A DNA stretch of 64,000 nucleotides from Bordetella ansorpii. Its GTDB lineage: Bacteria; Pseudomonadota; Gammaproteobacteria; Burkholderiales; Burkholderiaceae_B. Position 1 is the first letter of the stretch. Each line of letters begins with the position of its first letter. A program made the translations under genes and the position numbers. The notes under the pieces are model-generated. The model ran no database searches. It was not told the DNA's origin and saw nothing but the letters and a program-made list of their open reading frames with translations. The stretch is taken from contig NZ_FKIF01000008.1 in the NCBI RefSeq assembly GCF_900078705.1, positions 1 through 64,000 of the forward strand, written 5' to 3'. Shown here in pieces: positions 25,701-37,985 of the stretch.

Positions 25701-26638
25701 TGCGCTATGCCATCAAGCGCCTGTTGCTGGCCATCCCCACGCTGCTGGCCATGCTGACGGCCGTGTTCGTGCTGGTGCGGCTGGTGCCGGGCGATCCGGC
25801 GGCGGTGATGCTGGGCGACCAGGCCAGCGCCGAGGCCCTGGCGGCCCTGCGCGAGCGACTGGGCCTGGACCTGCCGATGTTCCAGCAGTACCTGCGCTTC
25901 CTGGGCGACATGCTGACCGGCAACTTCGGCGTGTCCATGGCCAGCGGCCGCACCGTGCTGCAGGAGGTGGCGCTGGTGCTGCCGTGGACCATCCAGCTGA
26001 CCCTGGCCGCCGTGCTGATCGGCGTGGTCTTCGGCCTGCCGCTGGGCATCTGGGCCGCGCTGCGCCGCAACGCCTGGCCCGACTACCTGGGCCGCCTGCT
26101 GTCGCTGACGGGCCTGTCGTTTCCCGCCTTCGTGTCGGCCATCCTGATGCTGCTGGTGTTCGCCATCCAGTTGCGCTGGTTTCCGGTGATCGGTTCCTCG
26201 GTGTCCGGCGACTGGACCACGCAGCTTCGCAACCTGGTGCTGCCGGCCTTCAACCTGGGCCTGATCATGACGGCGTACGTGATGCGCGTCACGCGCTCGT
26301 CGATGCTGGGCGTGCTGGGTGAAGACTATGTGCGCACCGCGCGCGCCAAGGGCGTGCGGCCGCTGCGGCTGGTGCTGCGCCACGGCCTGCGCAATGCGTT
26401 GATCCCCATCGTCACGGTGGTGGGCCTGTACTTCGGCACGCTGATCGGCAACTCGGTGCTGACCGAGATCGTGTTCAACCGTCCCGGCCTGGGCAAGCTG
26501 ATCCTGGGGGCGCTGAATGCGCGCGACTACACCCTGCTGCAAGGGCTGATGATCGTGTTCGCCTCCTGCGTGATCGTCGTCAATCTGCTGACCGACCTGG
26601 TGTACGGGTTGGTCGATCCTCGGGTGAAATACCAATGA
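25697..26638 (+). CDS. Peptide-type ABC transporter permease (DppB-like)
   Basis: The 313-residue inner-membrane permease opens with the DppB-type segment AIKRLLLAIPTLLAMLTAVF and LVPGDPA, contains a periplasmic loop (GDMLTGNFGVSM) and the cytoplasmic EAA-like loop (YVRTARAKGVRPLRLVLRHGLRNA), and ends with VDPRVKY, as is usual for this family. It is the first channel subunit and overlaps both neighbours by four bases. Confidence 0.93.
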   Translation: MMRYAIKRLLLAIPTLLAMLTAVFVLVRLVPGDPAAVMLGDQASAEALAALRERLGLDLPMFQQYLRFLGDMLTGNFGVSMASGRTVLQEVALVLPWTIQLTLAAVLIGVVFGLPLGIWAALRRNAWPDYLGRLLSLTGLSFPAFVSAILMLLVFAIQLRWFPVIGSSVSGDWTTQLRNLVLPAFNLGLIMTAYVMRVTRSSMLGVLGEDYVRTARAKGVRPLRLVLRHGLRNALIPIVTVVGLYFGTLIGNSVLTEIVFNRPGLGKLILGALNARDYTLLQGLMIVFASCVIVVNLLTDLVYGLVDPRVKYQ

Positions 26639-27513
26639 GCGCCGCTACCGCCACCGCTTCCGTCACGCCGCAGACCCACGCGCTGTGGCAGGCCCTGCGC
26701 AGGAACCGCCTGTCGTGGGTGGGCATCGGCCTGCTGCTGCTGATCGTGCTGGCCGCCGTGTTCGCGCCCTGGCTGGCGCCGCACGATCCCCTGCAGCAGA
26801 ACATCGCCTATCGCCTGGAACCGCCGTCGGCGCAGTTCTGGCTGGGCACCGACAGCTACGGCCGCGACGTGCTGTCGCGCCTGATCCACGGCGCCCGCGT
26901 GTCGTTGCTGGTGGGCTTCGTGGCCATCCTGATCGCCATGACGATCGGCTCCGCGCTGGGCATCATCGCCGGCTACGTGGGCGGCCTGATCGACCAGTTC
27001 ATCATGGGCCTGGTCGACGTGCTGCTGTCGTTCCCCACGCTGTTGCTGGGCCTGATGGTGGCCGCCATGCTGGGCGCCAGCCTGGAGAACCTGATCATCG
27101 CCATCGCGATCACCGAGATCGCGCCCTTCGTGCGGGTGGCGCGCGCGCCCACCATCGCCCTGAAACAGCGCGATTTCGTCGAGGCGGGCAGGGCGCTGGG
27201 CTACGGGCCGTTCCGGCTGATGGGCGTGCACATCCTGCCCAACATGATCTCGGACGTGGTGGTGCTGGGTTCGCTGTGGATGGCCTCGGCCATCCGCACC
27301 GAGGCCTCGCTCTCTTTCATCGGCCTGGGCGTGCCGCCGCCCGCGGCCACCTGGGGCAGCATGATCCGCGAAGGCTTCGAGAACATCCTGGACGCCTGGT
27401 GGCTGACGGTGTTCCCCAGCGTCGCCATCCTGGTCACGGTGCTGGCCCTGAACCTGCTGGGCGACGCGCTGCGCGACGCCATCGATCCCAAACTGCGTTC
27501 GGAGCGGTCGTGA
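26635..27513 (+). CDS. Peptide-type ABC transporter permease (DppC-like)
   Basis: The second channel subunit, 292 residues. An N-terminal helix is followed by the DppC signature GTDSYGRDVLSRLIHGARVS, the EAA loop (FVEAGRALGYGPFRLMGVHI) and the late segment SFIGLGVPPPAATWGSMI, then the usual ending LLGDALRDAIDPKLR. It overlaps the DppB-like gene by four bases and is followed by the two ATPase genes after a 64-base gap. Confidence 0.94.
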   Translation: MSAATATASVTPQTHALWQALRRNRLSWVGIGLLLLIVLAAVFAPWLAPHDPLQQNIAYRLEPPSAQFWLGTDSYGRDVLSRLIHGARVSLLVGFVAILIAMTIGSALGIIAGYVGGLIDQFIMGLVDVLLSFPTLLLGLMVAAMLGASLENLIIAIAITEIAPFVRVARAPTIALKQRDFVEAGRALGYGPFRLMGVHILPNMISDVVVLGSLWMASAIRTEASLSFIGLGVPPPAATWGSMIREGFENILDAWWLTVFPSVAILVTVLALNLLGDALRDAIDPKLRSERS

Positions 27514-27577
27514 AATCGATGACCTGTCTTGTCCCGGCCGGCGTCGAACCCCGCCTGCTGCCGCACGGAGATGAACA

Positions 27578-29538
<1,961 letters not shown>

Positions 29539-29547
29539 ACGCAAGAC

Positions 29548-29575
29548 AGATGCGTCGCCATGCGGCGACGCATCT
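29548..29575 (+). terminator. Strong hairpin after the oxidase/transporter operon
   Basis: AGATGCGTCGCC and GGCGACGCATCT pair perfectly over 12 bases around a 4-base loop, 10 bases after the DppF-like stop. No T-run follows, so it may act as an mRNA end stabiliser or a Rho-assisted terminator. It opens the 326-base gap 29539-29864; a 20-codon open frame at 29612 with an AAAGG before it is the only other thing seen there and is not convincing as a gene. Confidence 0.6.
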
Positions 29576-29774
29576 TGTGGAGGGCGGGGGTCTGCACTGC
29601 TCTCATAAAGGATGAGCACGCCACTGCACGCAATGTTTTCCGCACTCCAGCCAGCAGGGTGGAGTACCGCCTGAAACGCTGACCGTGATCTTCCTCCCTC
29701 CTCATTGACAGGGGAGAAGCACGATGCCATCCGCGAGGCGCTGTCCCATCAGCCGCCGAATGCCACTGATGTGA

Positions 29775-29815
29775 GTCTTCGGCCGGCGCGGCCTGCGCCA
29801 ACCCCGGCCGAAGAC
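29775..29815. repeat. Perfect 12-base inverted repeat near the end of the aminobenzoate operon
   Basis: GTCTTCGGCCGG (29775-29786) and CCGGCCGAAGAC (29804-29815) are perfect inverses around 17 bases. It lies 50 bases beyond the stop of the leftward RidA gene, so it is likely the terminating hairpin of that operon, although a T-run is absent. Confidence 0.5.
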
Positions 29816-29864
29816 GCCTTCAAAGCACCACCCGCCGCCTGAAGAAGACATCCCAGACAATCAA

Positions 29865-30290
29865 TCAAGCATCCCCACCCGTCATCTCCGGCGGCACCAC
29901 TGCAGTGACCTCAATCTCCACCTTGGCCCTATCCTCGACCAGGTCGGCGACTTCGACCGCGGTCATCGACGGGAAATGCCGCCCGATGAGCTCGCGATAG
30001 TGCTTGCCGATCTCGGGATACGCGGCCACGTACTCCTGCTTGTTCTTCACGTACCACGTCATGCGCACGATATGCTCCGGCCGCGCGCTGCCTTGATGCA
30101 ATATCGCGACGATATTGGCCAACGTCTGCCTGACCTGCAGCGCGAAATCGTCCGTCTCGAACTGCTGCTGGCCGTTCCAGCCGATCTGTCCGCCCACGAA
30201 CACCAGGCGGGAGCCCGGCGTCATCTCGACGAGCATGCCGTTGGAATAACCGCGCGGCGGCATCCAGTCGGGCGGTTGCAGAATCTTCAT
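29865..30290 (-). CDS. RidA-family (YjgF/Rid) enamine/imine deaminase
   Basis: The product, about 141 residues, has the Rid fold (GYSNGMLVEM, VFVGGQIGWN, the VEVADLVEDRAKVEIEVTAV ending). Rid proteins hydrolyse reactive enamines and imines. In aminobenzoyl-CoA pathways an imine or enamine arises when the ring amino group is lost, which explains its place as last gene of this operon. The start MKILQPPDW fits the family and gives AAAGG a workable distance; ATG codons at 30296 and 30299 are alternatives. It begins 25 bases after the thioesterase stop. Confidence 0.85.
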   Translation of the reverse strand: MKILQPPDWMPPRGYSNGMLVEMTPGSRLVFVGGQIGWNGQQQFETDDFALQVRQTLANIVAILHQGSARPEHIVRMTWYVKNKQEYVAAYPEIGKHYRELIGRHFPSMTAVEVADLVEDRAKVEIEVTAVVPPEMTGGDA

Positions 30291-30315
30291 GTCCATCATC
30301 CTTTTGTAGAAAGCT

Positions 30316-30831
30316 TCAGTCTCGCGGGGCCGGCACCAGGTAGTCGGCCATGCGGGCGCGCAATGCGTCCGGCAGCGGCGTCGAACGCATGGTGCGCAGG
30401 TCCACCGTCACGATGGTCAGCAGCGCCGACAGGCGCAACTGCCCATCCCCTCCTTCGAAACGCACCTCGGCGCGCAACGATGCGCCGCCGATGTGCCGTA
30501 CCGTCAATACCTGCCGCAGTCTTTCGTGCCAGCGGCTGGGCGCGCGGAAGTCGCACTGCACCGACGCCAGCGGCGTGCCGATCTGCTGCTCGACGTGCAG
30601 CGTGTGGAAAGGCAGCCCCATGCCCTTGTCGAACCACTCTTCGACGAAGTCGTTGATCATCTCGAAGTAGCGCGGATAGAACACGATACCCGCCGGGTCG
30701 CAGTGCCGGAAGCGCACCTCGACCTGGCTTTCGAAGGGGCGGGCCGCGTCCGGCGGGGCCGTGTCCTGTGCGCCGCCGCTGCCCTCGGAGGGCAGCGGAT
30801 CCGCGTCTGGGGTCGCCAGGGGCTCGTTCAT
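30316..30831 (-). CDS. Acyl-CoA thioesterase, 4-hydroxybenzoyl-CoA thioesterase-like
   Basis: This 171-residue hotdog-fold enzyme carries the 4HBT-type motif FRHCDPAGIVFYPRYFEM, where the Asp is catalytic in the family. It probably frees CoA from an aromatic or dead-end CoA ester formed in the pathway. The N-terminal 30 residues are low-complexity and unusual. Its start overlaps the end of the CoA-ligase gene by four bases, so production of ligase and thioesterase is coupled. Confidence 0.87.
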   Translation of the reverse strand: MNEPLATPDADPLPSEGSGGAQDTAPPDAARPFESQVEVRFRHCDPAGIVFYPRYFEMINDFVEEWFDKGMGLPFHTLHVEQQIGTPLASVQCDFRAPSRWHERLRQVLTVRHIGGASLRAEVRFEGGDGQLRLSALLTIVTVDLRTMRSTPLPDALRARMADYLVPAPRD

Positions 30832-32507
30832 GCCGCGCTCTTGGCGGTGGGGACGGGAGCGTTGCCAGCCGCCATCTGGCGCAACGCGAAGCGCTGCAGC
30901 TTGCCGGTTTCCGTGCGCGGCAGCGTGGTCACGAACGCGATCGCGCGCGGGTATTTGTACGGCGCGATACTGTCCTTCACGAAGGCCTGCATGGCAGAGG
31001 CCAGCGCCTCGGAACCCTTGTAGCCGGGCTTGAGCACCACGTAGGCCTTCACCACCTGTCCGCGTTCGTCATCCGGCGCGCCCACCACGCCGCATTCCGC
31101 CACGGCCTCGTGGCGCAGCAGCGCGTCTTCCACCTCGGGGCCGGCGATGTTGTAGCCGGCCGAGATGATCATGTCGTCGTTGCGCGCCTGGTAGAACAGA
31201 TAGCCGTCGTCGTCCTGCACGAAGGTGTCGCCCGGCAGGTTCCAGCCTTGCTGCACGAATTTGCGCTGGCGTTCATCGGCCAGATAGCGGCAGCCGGTGG
31301 GACCGCGCACCGCCAGCCGTCCCGCCGTGCCGTTGGGCACGGGGCGCATCTCGTCGTCCACCACCTGCGCGACGTAGCCAGGCACCACCTTGCCGATGGC
31401 GCCGGGCCGCACGCTGTCGGGCGGGCTGGAGACGAAGACGTGGATCATCTCGGTGCCGCCGATGCCGTCGATCATCTCGATGCCGGTGGCGCGTTTCCAG
31501 AGCTGGCGCGTGGCGTCGGGCAGGGCCTCGCCCGCCGACACGCTTTTCTGCAGGGATGAGATGTCGTACTTGCCGGCCAGCGCGGACATCTGGCGGTAGA
31601 ACGTGGGCGCGGTGAAGACGATGGTGGCGCGGAACTGCTGGATGGTCTGCAGCAGCAGGTCGGGCGTGAGCTTCTCGGACAGCACCGTGCTGGCGCCCGC
31701 GCGCAGCGGGAAGCACAGCAGCCCGCCCAGGCCGAAGGTGAAAGCCAGGGGCGGCGTGCCGCAGAACACGTCGTCGGCCGTGGGCCGGATGACGTGGCGC
31801 GGGAACAGGTCGCACATGGCCAGCACGTCGCGGTGGAAATGCATGCAGCCCTTGGGCAGGCCCGTGGTGCCGCTGGTGAAGGCGATCAGGCAGACGTCCT
31901 CGGCCGAGGTGTCGCACGCCTTGAACTCGGCGGGCTTGGCGGCCGCCAGCGCATCCAGGGCATCGGGCGCGGCGTCGTTGAACAGCATGACCGGGCCCAA
32001 TTGGTCGCAGTGGTGCTCGTGGCCTTCCTGTTTGCAGGCCAGGGCCTCGTCCTTCAGGCGAGCGTCGCACAGCACGGCCTGCACCCGGGCCTTTTCAATG
32101 ATCTGGTGCAGTTCCTTGGCGCGCAGCAGCGGCATGGTGGGCACGGTGACCAGCCCCGCCTTGATGGCCGCCAGCCACGCGGCCGCCATCATGGGATTGT
32201 TCGGGCCGCGCAGCAGCACGCGGTTGCCGGGCACGAGCTTCATGTCGTCGACCAGCACATGCGCGATGCGGTTGGTCAGCACGCGCAACTGCTCGTACGT
32301 CATCGTGGCCGGCCCCGACTCGGACAGCCAGCGCAGCGCGACGCGCTCGCCGTGGCCATTCGCGGCCATGGCGTCGACCAGTTCGACCGCGCAGTTGAAC
32401 CGCTTGGGATACGCCACGTCGGGGCCGTCGAGCAGCAGCTCCGGCCATAGCTCGGGCGGCGGCAGGTTGTCTCGGGCGAAGGTGTCTACGTGCGCGGATG
32501 CTTCCAT
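30828..32507 (-). CDS. 2-aminobenzoate-CoA ligase / benzoate-CoA ligase family
   Basis: The 559-residue AMP-forming ligase has the P-loop (AFTSGTTGLPKG), the AMP-binding region GGTEMIHVF and a C-terminal lysine motif (PRTETGKLQR). The sequence falls with ligases that activate benzoate or 2-aminobenzoate (anthranilate) to the CoA ester at the start of aerobic CoA pathways. The start MEASAHVDTFARDN has AAGGGGAAA 5 bases upstream. Its place in an operon with an aminobenzoyl-CoA monooxygenase/reductase makes anthranilate the best guess; salicylate is the alternative. Confidence 0.9.
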   Translation of the reverse strand: MEASAHVDTFARDNLPPPELWPELLLDGPDVAYPKRFNCAVELVDAMAANGHGERVALRWLSESGPATMTYEQLRVLTNRIAHVLVDDMKLVPGNRVLLRGPNNPMMAAAWLAAIKAGLVTVPTMPLLRAKELHQIIEKARVQAVLCDARLKDEALACKQEGHEHHCDQLGPVMLFNDAAPDALDALAAAKPAEFKACDTSAEDVCLIAFTSGTTGLPKGCMHFHRDVLAMCDLFPRHVIRPTADDVFCGTPPLAFTFGLGGLLCFPLRAGASTVLSEKLTPDLLLQTIQQFRATIVFTAPTFYRQMSALAGKYDISSLQKSVSAGEALPDATRQLWKRATGIEMIDGIGGTEMIHVFVSSPPDSVRPGAIGKVVPGYVAQVVDDEMRPVPNGTAGRLAVRGPTGCRYLADERQRKFVQQGWNLPGDTFVQDDDGYLFYQARNDDMIISAGYNIAGPEVEDALLRHEAVAECGVVGAPDDERGQVVKAYVVLKPGYKGSEALASAMQAFVKDSIAPYKYPRAIAFVTTLPRTETGKLQRFALRQMAAGNAPVPTAKSAA

Positions 32508-32560
32508 GGTATTTCCCCTTGTTGTCGGCATTGCCGTATGCGTATTCGGGCCTGCGCGTG

Positions 32561-33736
32561 TCAGGCCCTGAGCAGTTCGCGAGCGATGATCAGCTTCTGC
32601 ACCTCGGTGGCGCCTTCATAGATGCGCAGAGCGCGTATTTCTCGGTAGAGCTTTTCCACAGGCTGCCCGGACACCACGCCGGCGCCGCCGAACATCTGCA
32701 GGGCGCGGTCGATGACGGATTGCGCCGACTCGGTGGCCGCCATCTTGGCCATGGCCGCCTCGCGCGTGGTGCGCACGCCCTTGACGTCGCGCAGCCAGGC
32801 GGCGCGGTAGGTGAGCAACGCGGCGCCGTCGATGGCGGTGGCCATGTCGCCGAAAGCGGCCTGGGTCAGTTGCAGGTCGGCCAGCGTCTGGCCGAACATG
32901 CGGCGCTCGCGCGCGCGCGCCAGGCCCTCGTCCAGCGCGCGCTTGGCGAAACCCAGCGCGGCGGCCGCCACCGAGGCGCGGAAGATGTCCAGCGTCATCA
33001 TGGCCAGCTTGAAGCCCTGGCCGGGATCGCCCAGCCGCTGGCTGGCCGGAATGCGGCAGTTGGAGAACCGCAGGCGGGCCAGCGGATGCGGCGCGATCAG
33101 GTCGAAGCGTTCGGCGATGTCCAGGCCGGGCGTGTCGGCATCGACCACGAAGGCGCTGATGCCGCGGGCGCCGGGCGCTTCGCCGGTGCGCGCGAAGACG
33201 CAGTAGAAATCGGCGATGCCGCCGTTCGAGATCCAGGTCTTCTCGCCATTCAGGACGTAGTGGCCGCCCTCGGCGCGCGCCTCGCAGGCCATGGCCGCGA
33301 CGTCGGAGCCCGCCTCGGGTTCGGACAGCGCGAAGGCCGCGATGGCCTGGCCGCTGGCCACGGCGGGCAGGTAGCGCCGCCGCAGGTCGTCGGCGCCCAT
33401 CAGCGAGATGGCGCCGCTGCCCAGGCCCTGCATGGCGCAGGCGAAATCGGCCAGGCCCTCGTGGCGCGCCAGGGTTTCGCGCAGCACGCAGACCGCGCGC
33501 GAATCCACCTGCGGCAGCTTGCCGCCCCAGGCGCCGTCCGGCCCCGCGGGCACGCAATGGCGCAGCCAGCCGGCCTCGCCCAGCATGCGCACCAGCGTGC
33601 GGCAGGCGGTGTCCGTGTCGCGGTGGTCGATGTGCGCCAGCGCCTGGCCGCACCAGGCGTCCAGTTCGTGCGCCAGGGCACGATGGCTGTCGTCGAAGAA
33701 GGGCCAGTCCAGCCAGGAGGCATCGCGCATGGGCAT
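32561..33736 (-). CDS. Acyl-CoA dehydrogenase
   Basis: This 391-residue flavoenzyme has the family motifs [15 protein letters not shown] and [13 protein letters not shown], and the catalytic-base region [19 protein letters not shown] near the end. It should oxidise a CoA ester made after ring reduction and opening, as in beta-oxidation. The start at 33736 lies 2 bases after the enoyl-CoA hydratase stop. It is in the middle of the aminobenzoyl-CoA operon. Confidence 0.92.
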   Translation of the reverse strand: MPMRDASWLDWPFFDDSHRALAHELDAWCGQALAHIDHRDTDTACRTLVRMLGEAGWLRHCVPAGPDGAWGGKLPQVDSRAVCVLRETLARHEGLADFACAMQGLGSGAISLMGADDLRRRYLPAVASGQAIAAFALSEPEAGSDVAAMACEARAEGGHYVLNGEKTWISNGGIADFYCVFARTGEAPGARGISAFVVDADTPGLDIAERFDLIAPHPLARLRFSNCRIPASQRLGDPGQGFKLAMMTLDIFRASVAAAALGFAKRALDEGLARARERRMFGQTLADLQLTQAAFGDMATAIDGAALLTYRAAWLRDVKGVRTTREAAMAKMAATESAQSVIDRALQMFGGAGVVSGQPVEKLYREIRALRIYEGATEVQKLIIARELLRA

Positions 33737-33738
33737 GG

Positions 33739-34584
33739 TCAGTCTCCGGCGAACTCGGGTTTGCGCTTGTCGACGAAGGCCTCGTAGGCCCGGTGGAAGT
33801 CGCGCGTCTGCATGCAGATGGCCTGGGCCTGGGCTTCGGCCTCGATGGCTTCGTCCACGCCCATGTTCCATTCCTGGTGCAGCAGTTTCTTGGTGACGCC
33901 GTGCGCGAACGTGGGACCGGCGGCCAGTTGCGCCGCCAGTTGCGCCGTGGCTTCGGCCAGCGCCTGGGGTTCGTGCAGGGCGTTGAAGAAGCCCCATTGC
34001 AGGCCTTCGTCGGCGCTCATGGCGCGGCCGGTATATAGCAGCTCGCTGGCGCGGCCCTGGCCGATCATGCGCGGCAGCAGCGTGCAGGCGCCCATGTCGG
34101 CGCCCGCCAGGCCCACGCGGGTGAACAGGAATGCGGTGCGCGCGGCCGCGGTGCCCAGGCGCATGTCGGAAGCCAGGGCCACCATGGCGCCCGCGCCGGC
34201 GCACACGCCATCGACCGCGGCCACGATGGGCTGCGGGCAGGCGCGCATGGCCTTGACCAGGTCGCCCGTCATGCGGGTGAAGTCCAGCAGTTCGGGCATG
34301 CTCATCTTCGTCAGCGGCCCGATGATCTCGTGCACGTCGCCGCCCGAGCAGAAGTTGCCGCCCGCGCCGGTGACCACGACCACCTTGATGTCGGTGGCAT
34401 ACACCAGGCCGCGGAACAGGTCGCGCAACTCGGCATAGGAGTCGAAAGTGAGCGGATTCTTGCGCTCGGGACGGTTCAGCGTGATGGTGCCGACCTTGCC
34501 GTCCCGCGAGACCTGCCACAGGAAGGTGCGGGCTTCGTAGCCCGCGTACGGACGCCGGTGGTGCTTCATGGTGTGTTCGGACAT
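33739..34584 (-). CDS. Enoyl-CoA hydratase/isomerase family protein
   Basis: The 281-residue crotonase-fold protein has the oxyanion-hole segment [15 protein letters not shown] and a second signature ([16 protein letters not shown]). It probably hydrates or opens a cyclic CoA intermediate in the pathway. The start MSEHTMKHH has GGAGA 5 bases upstream; an internal ATG (34569) is less well placed. It follows the SDR gene after 40 bases. Confidence 0.9.
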   Translation of the reverse strand: MSEHTMKHHRRPYAGYEARTFLWQVSRDGKVGTITLNRPERKNPLTFDSYAELRDLFRGLVYATDIKVVVVTGAGGNFCSGGDVHEIIGPLTKMSMPELLDFTRMTGDLVKAMRACPQPIVAAVDGVCAGAGAMVALASDMRLGTAAARTAFLFTRVGLAGADMGACTLLPRMIGQGRASELLYTGRAMSADEGLQWGFFNALHEPQALAEATAQLAAQLAAGPTFAHGVTKKLLHQEWNMGVDEAIEAEAQAQAICMQTRDFHRAYEAFVDKRKPEFAGD

Positions 34585-34624
34585 GCGTGTCTCCAGGGAT
34601 ATGCGTATGGGGCCGGGCAGCGGA

Positions 34625-35413
34625 TCAGCCCGCCACCTCGCCGCCATCGAGCGCGATGGCCTGCCCGTTGAGGGACGCGGAGGCGGGCAACGCCAGCCAG
34701 GCCACGGTGTCGGCGACCTCTTGCGGATCGACCAGGCGGCCCTGCGGATTGCGTTCGGCCAGGCGCGCGCGCGCATCGGTGTCGCTCAGGCCGGTCTTCT
34801 GCACGATGTTGGCCACCGCATCGCGCACGATGTCGGTGTCGGTGTAGCCGGGGCACACCGCGTTGACCGTGACGCCCTTGCGCGCGACCTCCAGCGCCAC
34901 GGCGCGCGTCAGCCCGATGACGCCGTGCTTGGCCGCGCAATAGGCGCCGACGTAGGCGTAGCCCACCAACCCGGCGGTGCTGGCCACGTTGATGATGCGG
35001 CCCCAGCCCTGTTCCAGCATGCCGGGCAGGGCGGCCTGCATGCAATGGAAGGTGCCGCTGAGGTTGACGTCGAGCATGGTCTGCCACAGCGCGGCGTCGG
35101 TGCGGTCGAAGCGCTGGCTGATGGCTTGGCCGGCATTGTTCACCAGGACGTGCACCGGGCCATGGCGTTCGGCGGCTTGCGCGAACGCGGCCCGCACCGA
35201 GGCCGCGTCGGCCACGTCGGCGCTGGCGATGCCCACGCGCTGCGCCGCGCCCAGGCCGTCCGCGACGGCTTGCAGCGTGGCGGCGTCCCGGCCCAGCAGC
35301 GTGACCGCCGCGCCCTGCGCCAGCAGCGCGCGCGCGCAGGCCAGGCCGATGCCGCGCGCCGCGCCCGTCACCAGGGCATGGCGGCCGGCCAGGGGAAGGG
35401 AGGCGTGGTTCAT
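34625..35413 (-). CDS. SDR-family dehydrogenase, 3-hydroxyacyl-CoA dehydrogenase-like
   Basis: This 262-residue oxidoreductase has an intact SDR active site: [12 protein letters not shown], Ser in NVASTAG and YCAAK. It most likely oxidises the hydroxyacyl-CoA that forms after hydration. Its ATG overlaps the stop of the monooxygenase/reductase gene (ATGA), so the two are coupled. Confidence 0.92.
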   Translation of the reverse strand: MNHASLPLAGRHALVTGAARGIGLACARALLAQGAAVTLLGRDAATLQAVADGLGAAQRVGIASADVADAASVRAAFAQAAERHGPVHVLVNNAGQAISQRFDRTDAALWQTMLDVNLSGTFHCMQAALPGMLEQGWGRIINVASTAGLVGYAYVGAYCAAKHGVIGLTRAVALEVARKGVTVNAVCPGYTDTDIVRDAVANIVQKTGLSDTDARARLAERNPQGRLVDPQEVADTVAWLALPASASLNGQAIALDGGEVAG

Positions 35414-37755
35414 TTGGTGTCCTGTTGCGCCAGGGCATGGGCGCGTTCGAAATTGGTTTCCAGCTGGCGCTTGCCGGCGGCGTACTGCGGCGGCCACGGC
35501 ACGTCCCGGAAGCCCACGTGCGCGGCTTCGCGCAGCGTCCAGGCGGCGTCGGCCAGGTGCGGGCGGGCCAGTGCGCACAGGTCGGCGCGGCCCGAGGCGA
35601 TGATGCCGTTGACGTGGTCGGCCTCGAAGATGGCGCCCACGGCGATGGTGGGAATGCCGGCTTCGTTGCGAATGCGGTCGGCGAAGGGCGTCTGGAACAT
35701 GCGGCCATACACCGGCTGCTGGTCGGGGCTGACCTGGCCGGACGAGCAGTCGACCATGTCGGCGCCCGCGGCCTTGAAGGCGCGCGCGATCTCGACCGCG
35801 TCGTCGCCGTCGATTCCGCCCTCGACCCAGTCGTGCGCCGAGATGCGCACGGACATGGGCAGGTTGTCGGGCCACGCCGCGCGCACCGCCTGGAAGACTT
35901 CGAGCGGATAGCGCAGGCGGTTCTCCAGGCTGCCGCCGTATTCGTCGGCACGCTGGTTGGTGAGCGGCGAGATGAAGCTGGACAGCAGATAGCCGTGCGC
36001 GCAGTGCAGCTCCAGCCAGTCGAAGCCGGCCTGCGCGGCGCGGCGCGCGGCGGCGGCGAACTCGTCGCGCACGCGGTCCATGTCGTCGCGCGTCATGGCG
36101 CGCGGCGTTTGCGAGATGCCGGGCAGGTACGGCAGCGCCGAGGCCGACAGCAGCGGCCAGTTGCCATCGGGCAGCGGATGGTCCATGCGCTGCCAGCCCA
36201 GTTGGGTGGATCCCTTGCGGCCCGCGTGGCCCAGCTGGATGCCGAGGCGCGCCTGGCTGTTGCCGTGCACGAAGCGCACGATGCGCGCGAAGGCCTCGGC
36301 CTGTTCGTCGTTCCACAATCCCGGGCAGCCCGGGGTGATGCGCGCGTCGGGCGAGGGGCAGGTCATTTCGACCATGACCAGGCCCGCCCCGCCCAGCGCG
36401 CGCGCGCCCAGGTGGACCAGGTGGAACTCGCCGGGCACGCCGTCCTGGCACGAGTACATGGCCATGGGCGACACGACGATGCGGTTGGGCAGGCGCACGC
36501 TGCGCGCGCGGTAGGGCGTCAGCATGGGCAGCGGCGGATGCTTGGCGTCGGCGGGCGCGCCAGCCTGTTCGGCGATCCAGGCCTCGTGGCCTTGCAGCCA
36601 TCTGGCGTCGCGCACCCGCAGGTTCTCGTGCGAGATGCGCTGCGAACGCGTCAGCAGCGAATAGGCGAACTGCTCGGGCGGCAGGCCGGCATAGCGCTGC
36701 ACGTTCTCGAACCATTCGGTGGAATTGCGCGCGGCGTTCTGGATCTTCAGCACTTCGACGCTGCGCACGTCTTCGTAGTGCTGCAGCCCCGCGGGCAGGT
36801 CTTGCGCGCCTTGCAGGCAGCGCGCCAGTTCGATGGCGTCTTCCAGCGCCAGCTTGGTGCCCGAGCCGATGGAGAAGTGCGCCGTGTGCGCCGCGTCGCC
36901 CATCAGCACCACGGGAACGCGGCGCTGGCCGCGGTCGGTGTCCAGCGTGTTCCAGTGCACCCAGGTATTGCAGATGACGCGCGGAAAGCGGATCCAGATG
37001 GCCGAGCCGCGCAGGTGCCCGGCGTTGCTGATGAGGCGATGGCCGTCGAGCCAGGGCGCGAACAGCTTCTCGCAGTAGGCGATGCCTTCTTCCTGGCTCA
37101 TGGACTCGATGCCGCTGGCCTGCCAGGTCTCTTGCGGCGTTTCGACGATGAAGGTCGACATGCCGTCCTCGAAACGGTAGGCGTGCGCCTGGAACCAGCC
37201 ATGTTCGGTCTCGACGAAGGCGAAGGTGAAGGCGTCGAAGGTCTTGGTGGTGCCCAGCCACACGAAGCGGCAGCGGCGCTGGTCGATGTCGGGCTTGAAG
37301 GTGTCGGCGTAGCGCGTGCGCGCCAGGCTGTTCAGGCCGTCCGCCGCCACCACCAGGTCGGCGTCGTATTGGCGCGCCAGCGCCTGGTCGTCCTGCACGT
37401 AGGTCTCGAACACCAACTGCACGCCGACTTCCTCGCAGCGCGCCTGCAGGATGTTCAGCAGGTGCTTGCGGCCGATGCCGATGAAGCCGTGGCCGCTGGT
37501 GCGGATGCTGCGGCCCTTGAAATGGATGTCGATGTCGTCCCAGTGATTGAAGGCATCGCCGATGGTGCGTGCCGAGACGGGATCGGCCTGCCGCAGGTTG
37601 TCCATGGTGGCGTCGGAAAACACCACGCCCCAGCCGAAAGTGTCGTAGGGACGGTTGCGCTCGACCACGACGACTTCGTTCGCGGGGTCCTGCAGCTTCA
37701 TCAGCAGCCCGAAGTACAGGCCGGCGGGACCGCCGCCCAGGCAGACGATTTTCAT
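35410..37755 (-). CDS. 2-aminobenzoyl-CoA monooxygenase/reductase (salicylyl-CoA 5-hydroxylase type)
   Basis: This 781-residue fusion enzyme joins an N-terminal FAD monooxygenase ([38 protein letters not shown]) of the PHBH type to a C-terminal old-yellow-enzyme-like FMN barrel (about 405-765; [39 protein letters not shown]). In Azoarcus evansii such an enzyme hydroxylates and then reduces the ring of 2-aminobenzoyl-CoA, removing its aromaticity; relatives act on salicylyl-CoA. It heads a seven-gene leftward operon that provides ligase, beta-oxidation enzymes, thioesterase and Rid protein. A MarR-type operator lies 62 bases before its start. Confidence 0.93.
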   Translation of the reverse strand: MKIVCLGGGPAGLYFGLLMKLQDPANEVVVVERNRPYDTFGWGVVFSDATMDNLRQADPVSARTIGDAFNHWDDIDIHFKGRSIRTSGHGFIGIGRKHLLNILQARCEEVGVQLVFETYVQDDQALARQYDADLVVAADGLNSLARTRYADTFKPDIDQRRCRFVWLGTTKTFDAFTFAFVETEHGWFQAHAYRFEDGMSTFIVETPQETWQASGIESMSQEEGIAYCEKLFAPWLDGHRLISNAGHLRGSAIWIRFPRVICNTWVHWNTLDTDRGQRRVPVVLMGDAAHTAHFSIGSGTKLALEDAIELARCLQGAQDLPAGLQHYEDVRSVEVLKIQNAARNSTEWFENVQRYAGLPPEQFAYSLLTRSQRISHENLRVRDARWLQGHEAWIAEQAGAPADAKHPPLPMLTPYRARSVRLPNRIVVSPMAMYSCQDGVPGEFHLVHLGARALGGAGLVMVEMTCPSPDARITPGCPGLWNDEQAEAFARIVRFVHGNSQARLGIQLGHAGRKGSTQLGWQRMDHPLPDGNWPLLSASALPYLPGISQTPRAMTRDDMDRVRDEFAAAARRAAQAGFDWLELHCAHGYLLSSFISPLTNQRADEYGGSLENRLRYPLEVFQAVRAAWPDNLPMSVRISAHDWVEGGIDGDDAVEIARAFKAAGADMVDCSSGQVSPDQQPVYGRMFQTPFADRIRNEAGIPTIAVGAIFEADHVNGIIASGRADLCALARPHLADAAWTLREAAHVGFRDVPWPPQYAAGKRQLETNFERAHALAQQDTK

Positions 37756-37816
37756 GACGCGTACTCCGTGAGGCCCTGCGGGACGGCGTGCCCGGCAAAG
37801 GACAGTACAGGCTTAT

Positions 37817-37836
37817 ATAGTTTAGGTTTGAAATAT
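37817..37836. promoter_or_regulatory. Candidate MarR operator, copy 2
   Basis: The site ATAGTTTAGGTTTGAAATAT differs at only 2 of 20 positions from the site at 5684-5703. It sits in an AT-rich patch (37811-37840) where the promoter of the aminobenzoyl-CoA operon should be, 62 bases before the ATG. A repressor bound here would block transcription. The MarR gene at 4189-4677 is the natural candidate, since no regulator lies next to this operon. Confidence 0.6.
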
Positions 37837-37985
37837 ATAACGCAAGCGCGGTGGGGTGCAATACGGACTTCCACGTCAGGGAAATCCCGGAGATGGAACG
37901 GGAAGGGAGATGCTGCCGTGTTTCCCGGCGCATGCGTACCCTGTGGTCTCGGCCCGGCTGCCAGGGGGCGCGGCGCGAGGCATTC

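Noticed and set aside
29612-29674. A 20-codon open frame with AAAGG before it
   Set aside because: It has no similarity that I recognise, lies between two hairpins and overlaps no promoter; such short frames are common by chance.
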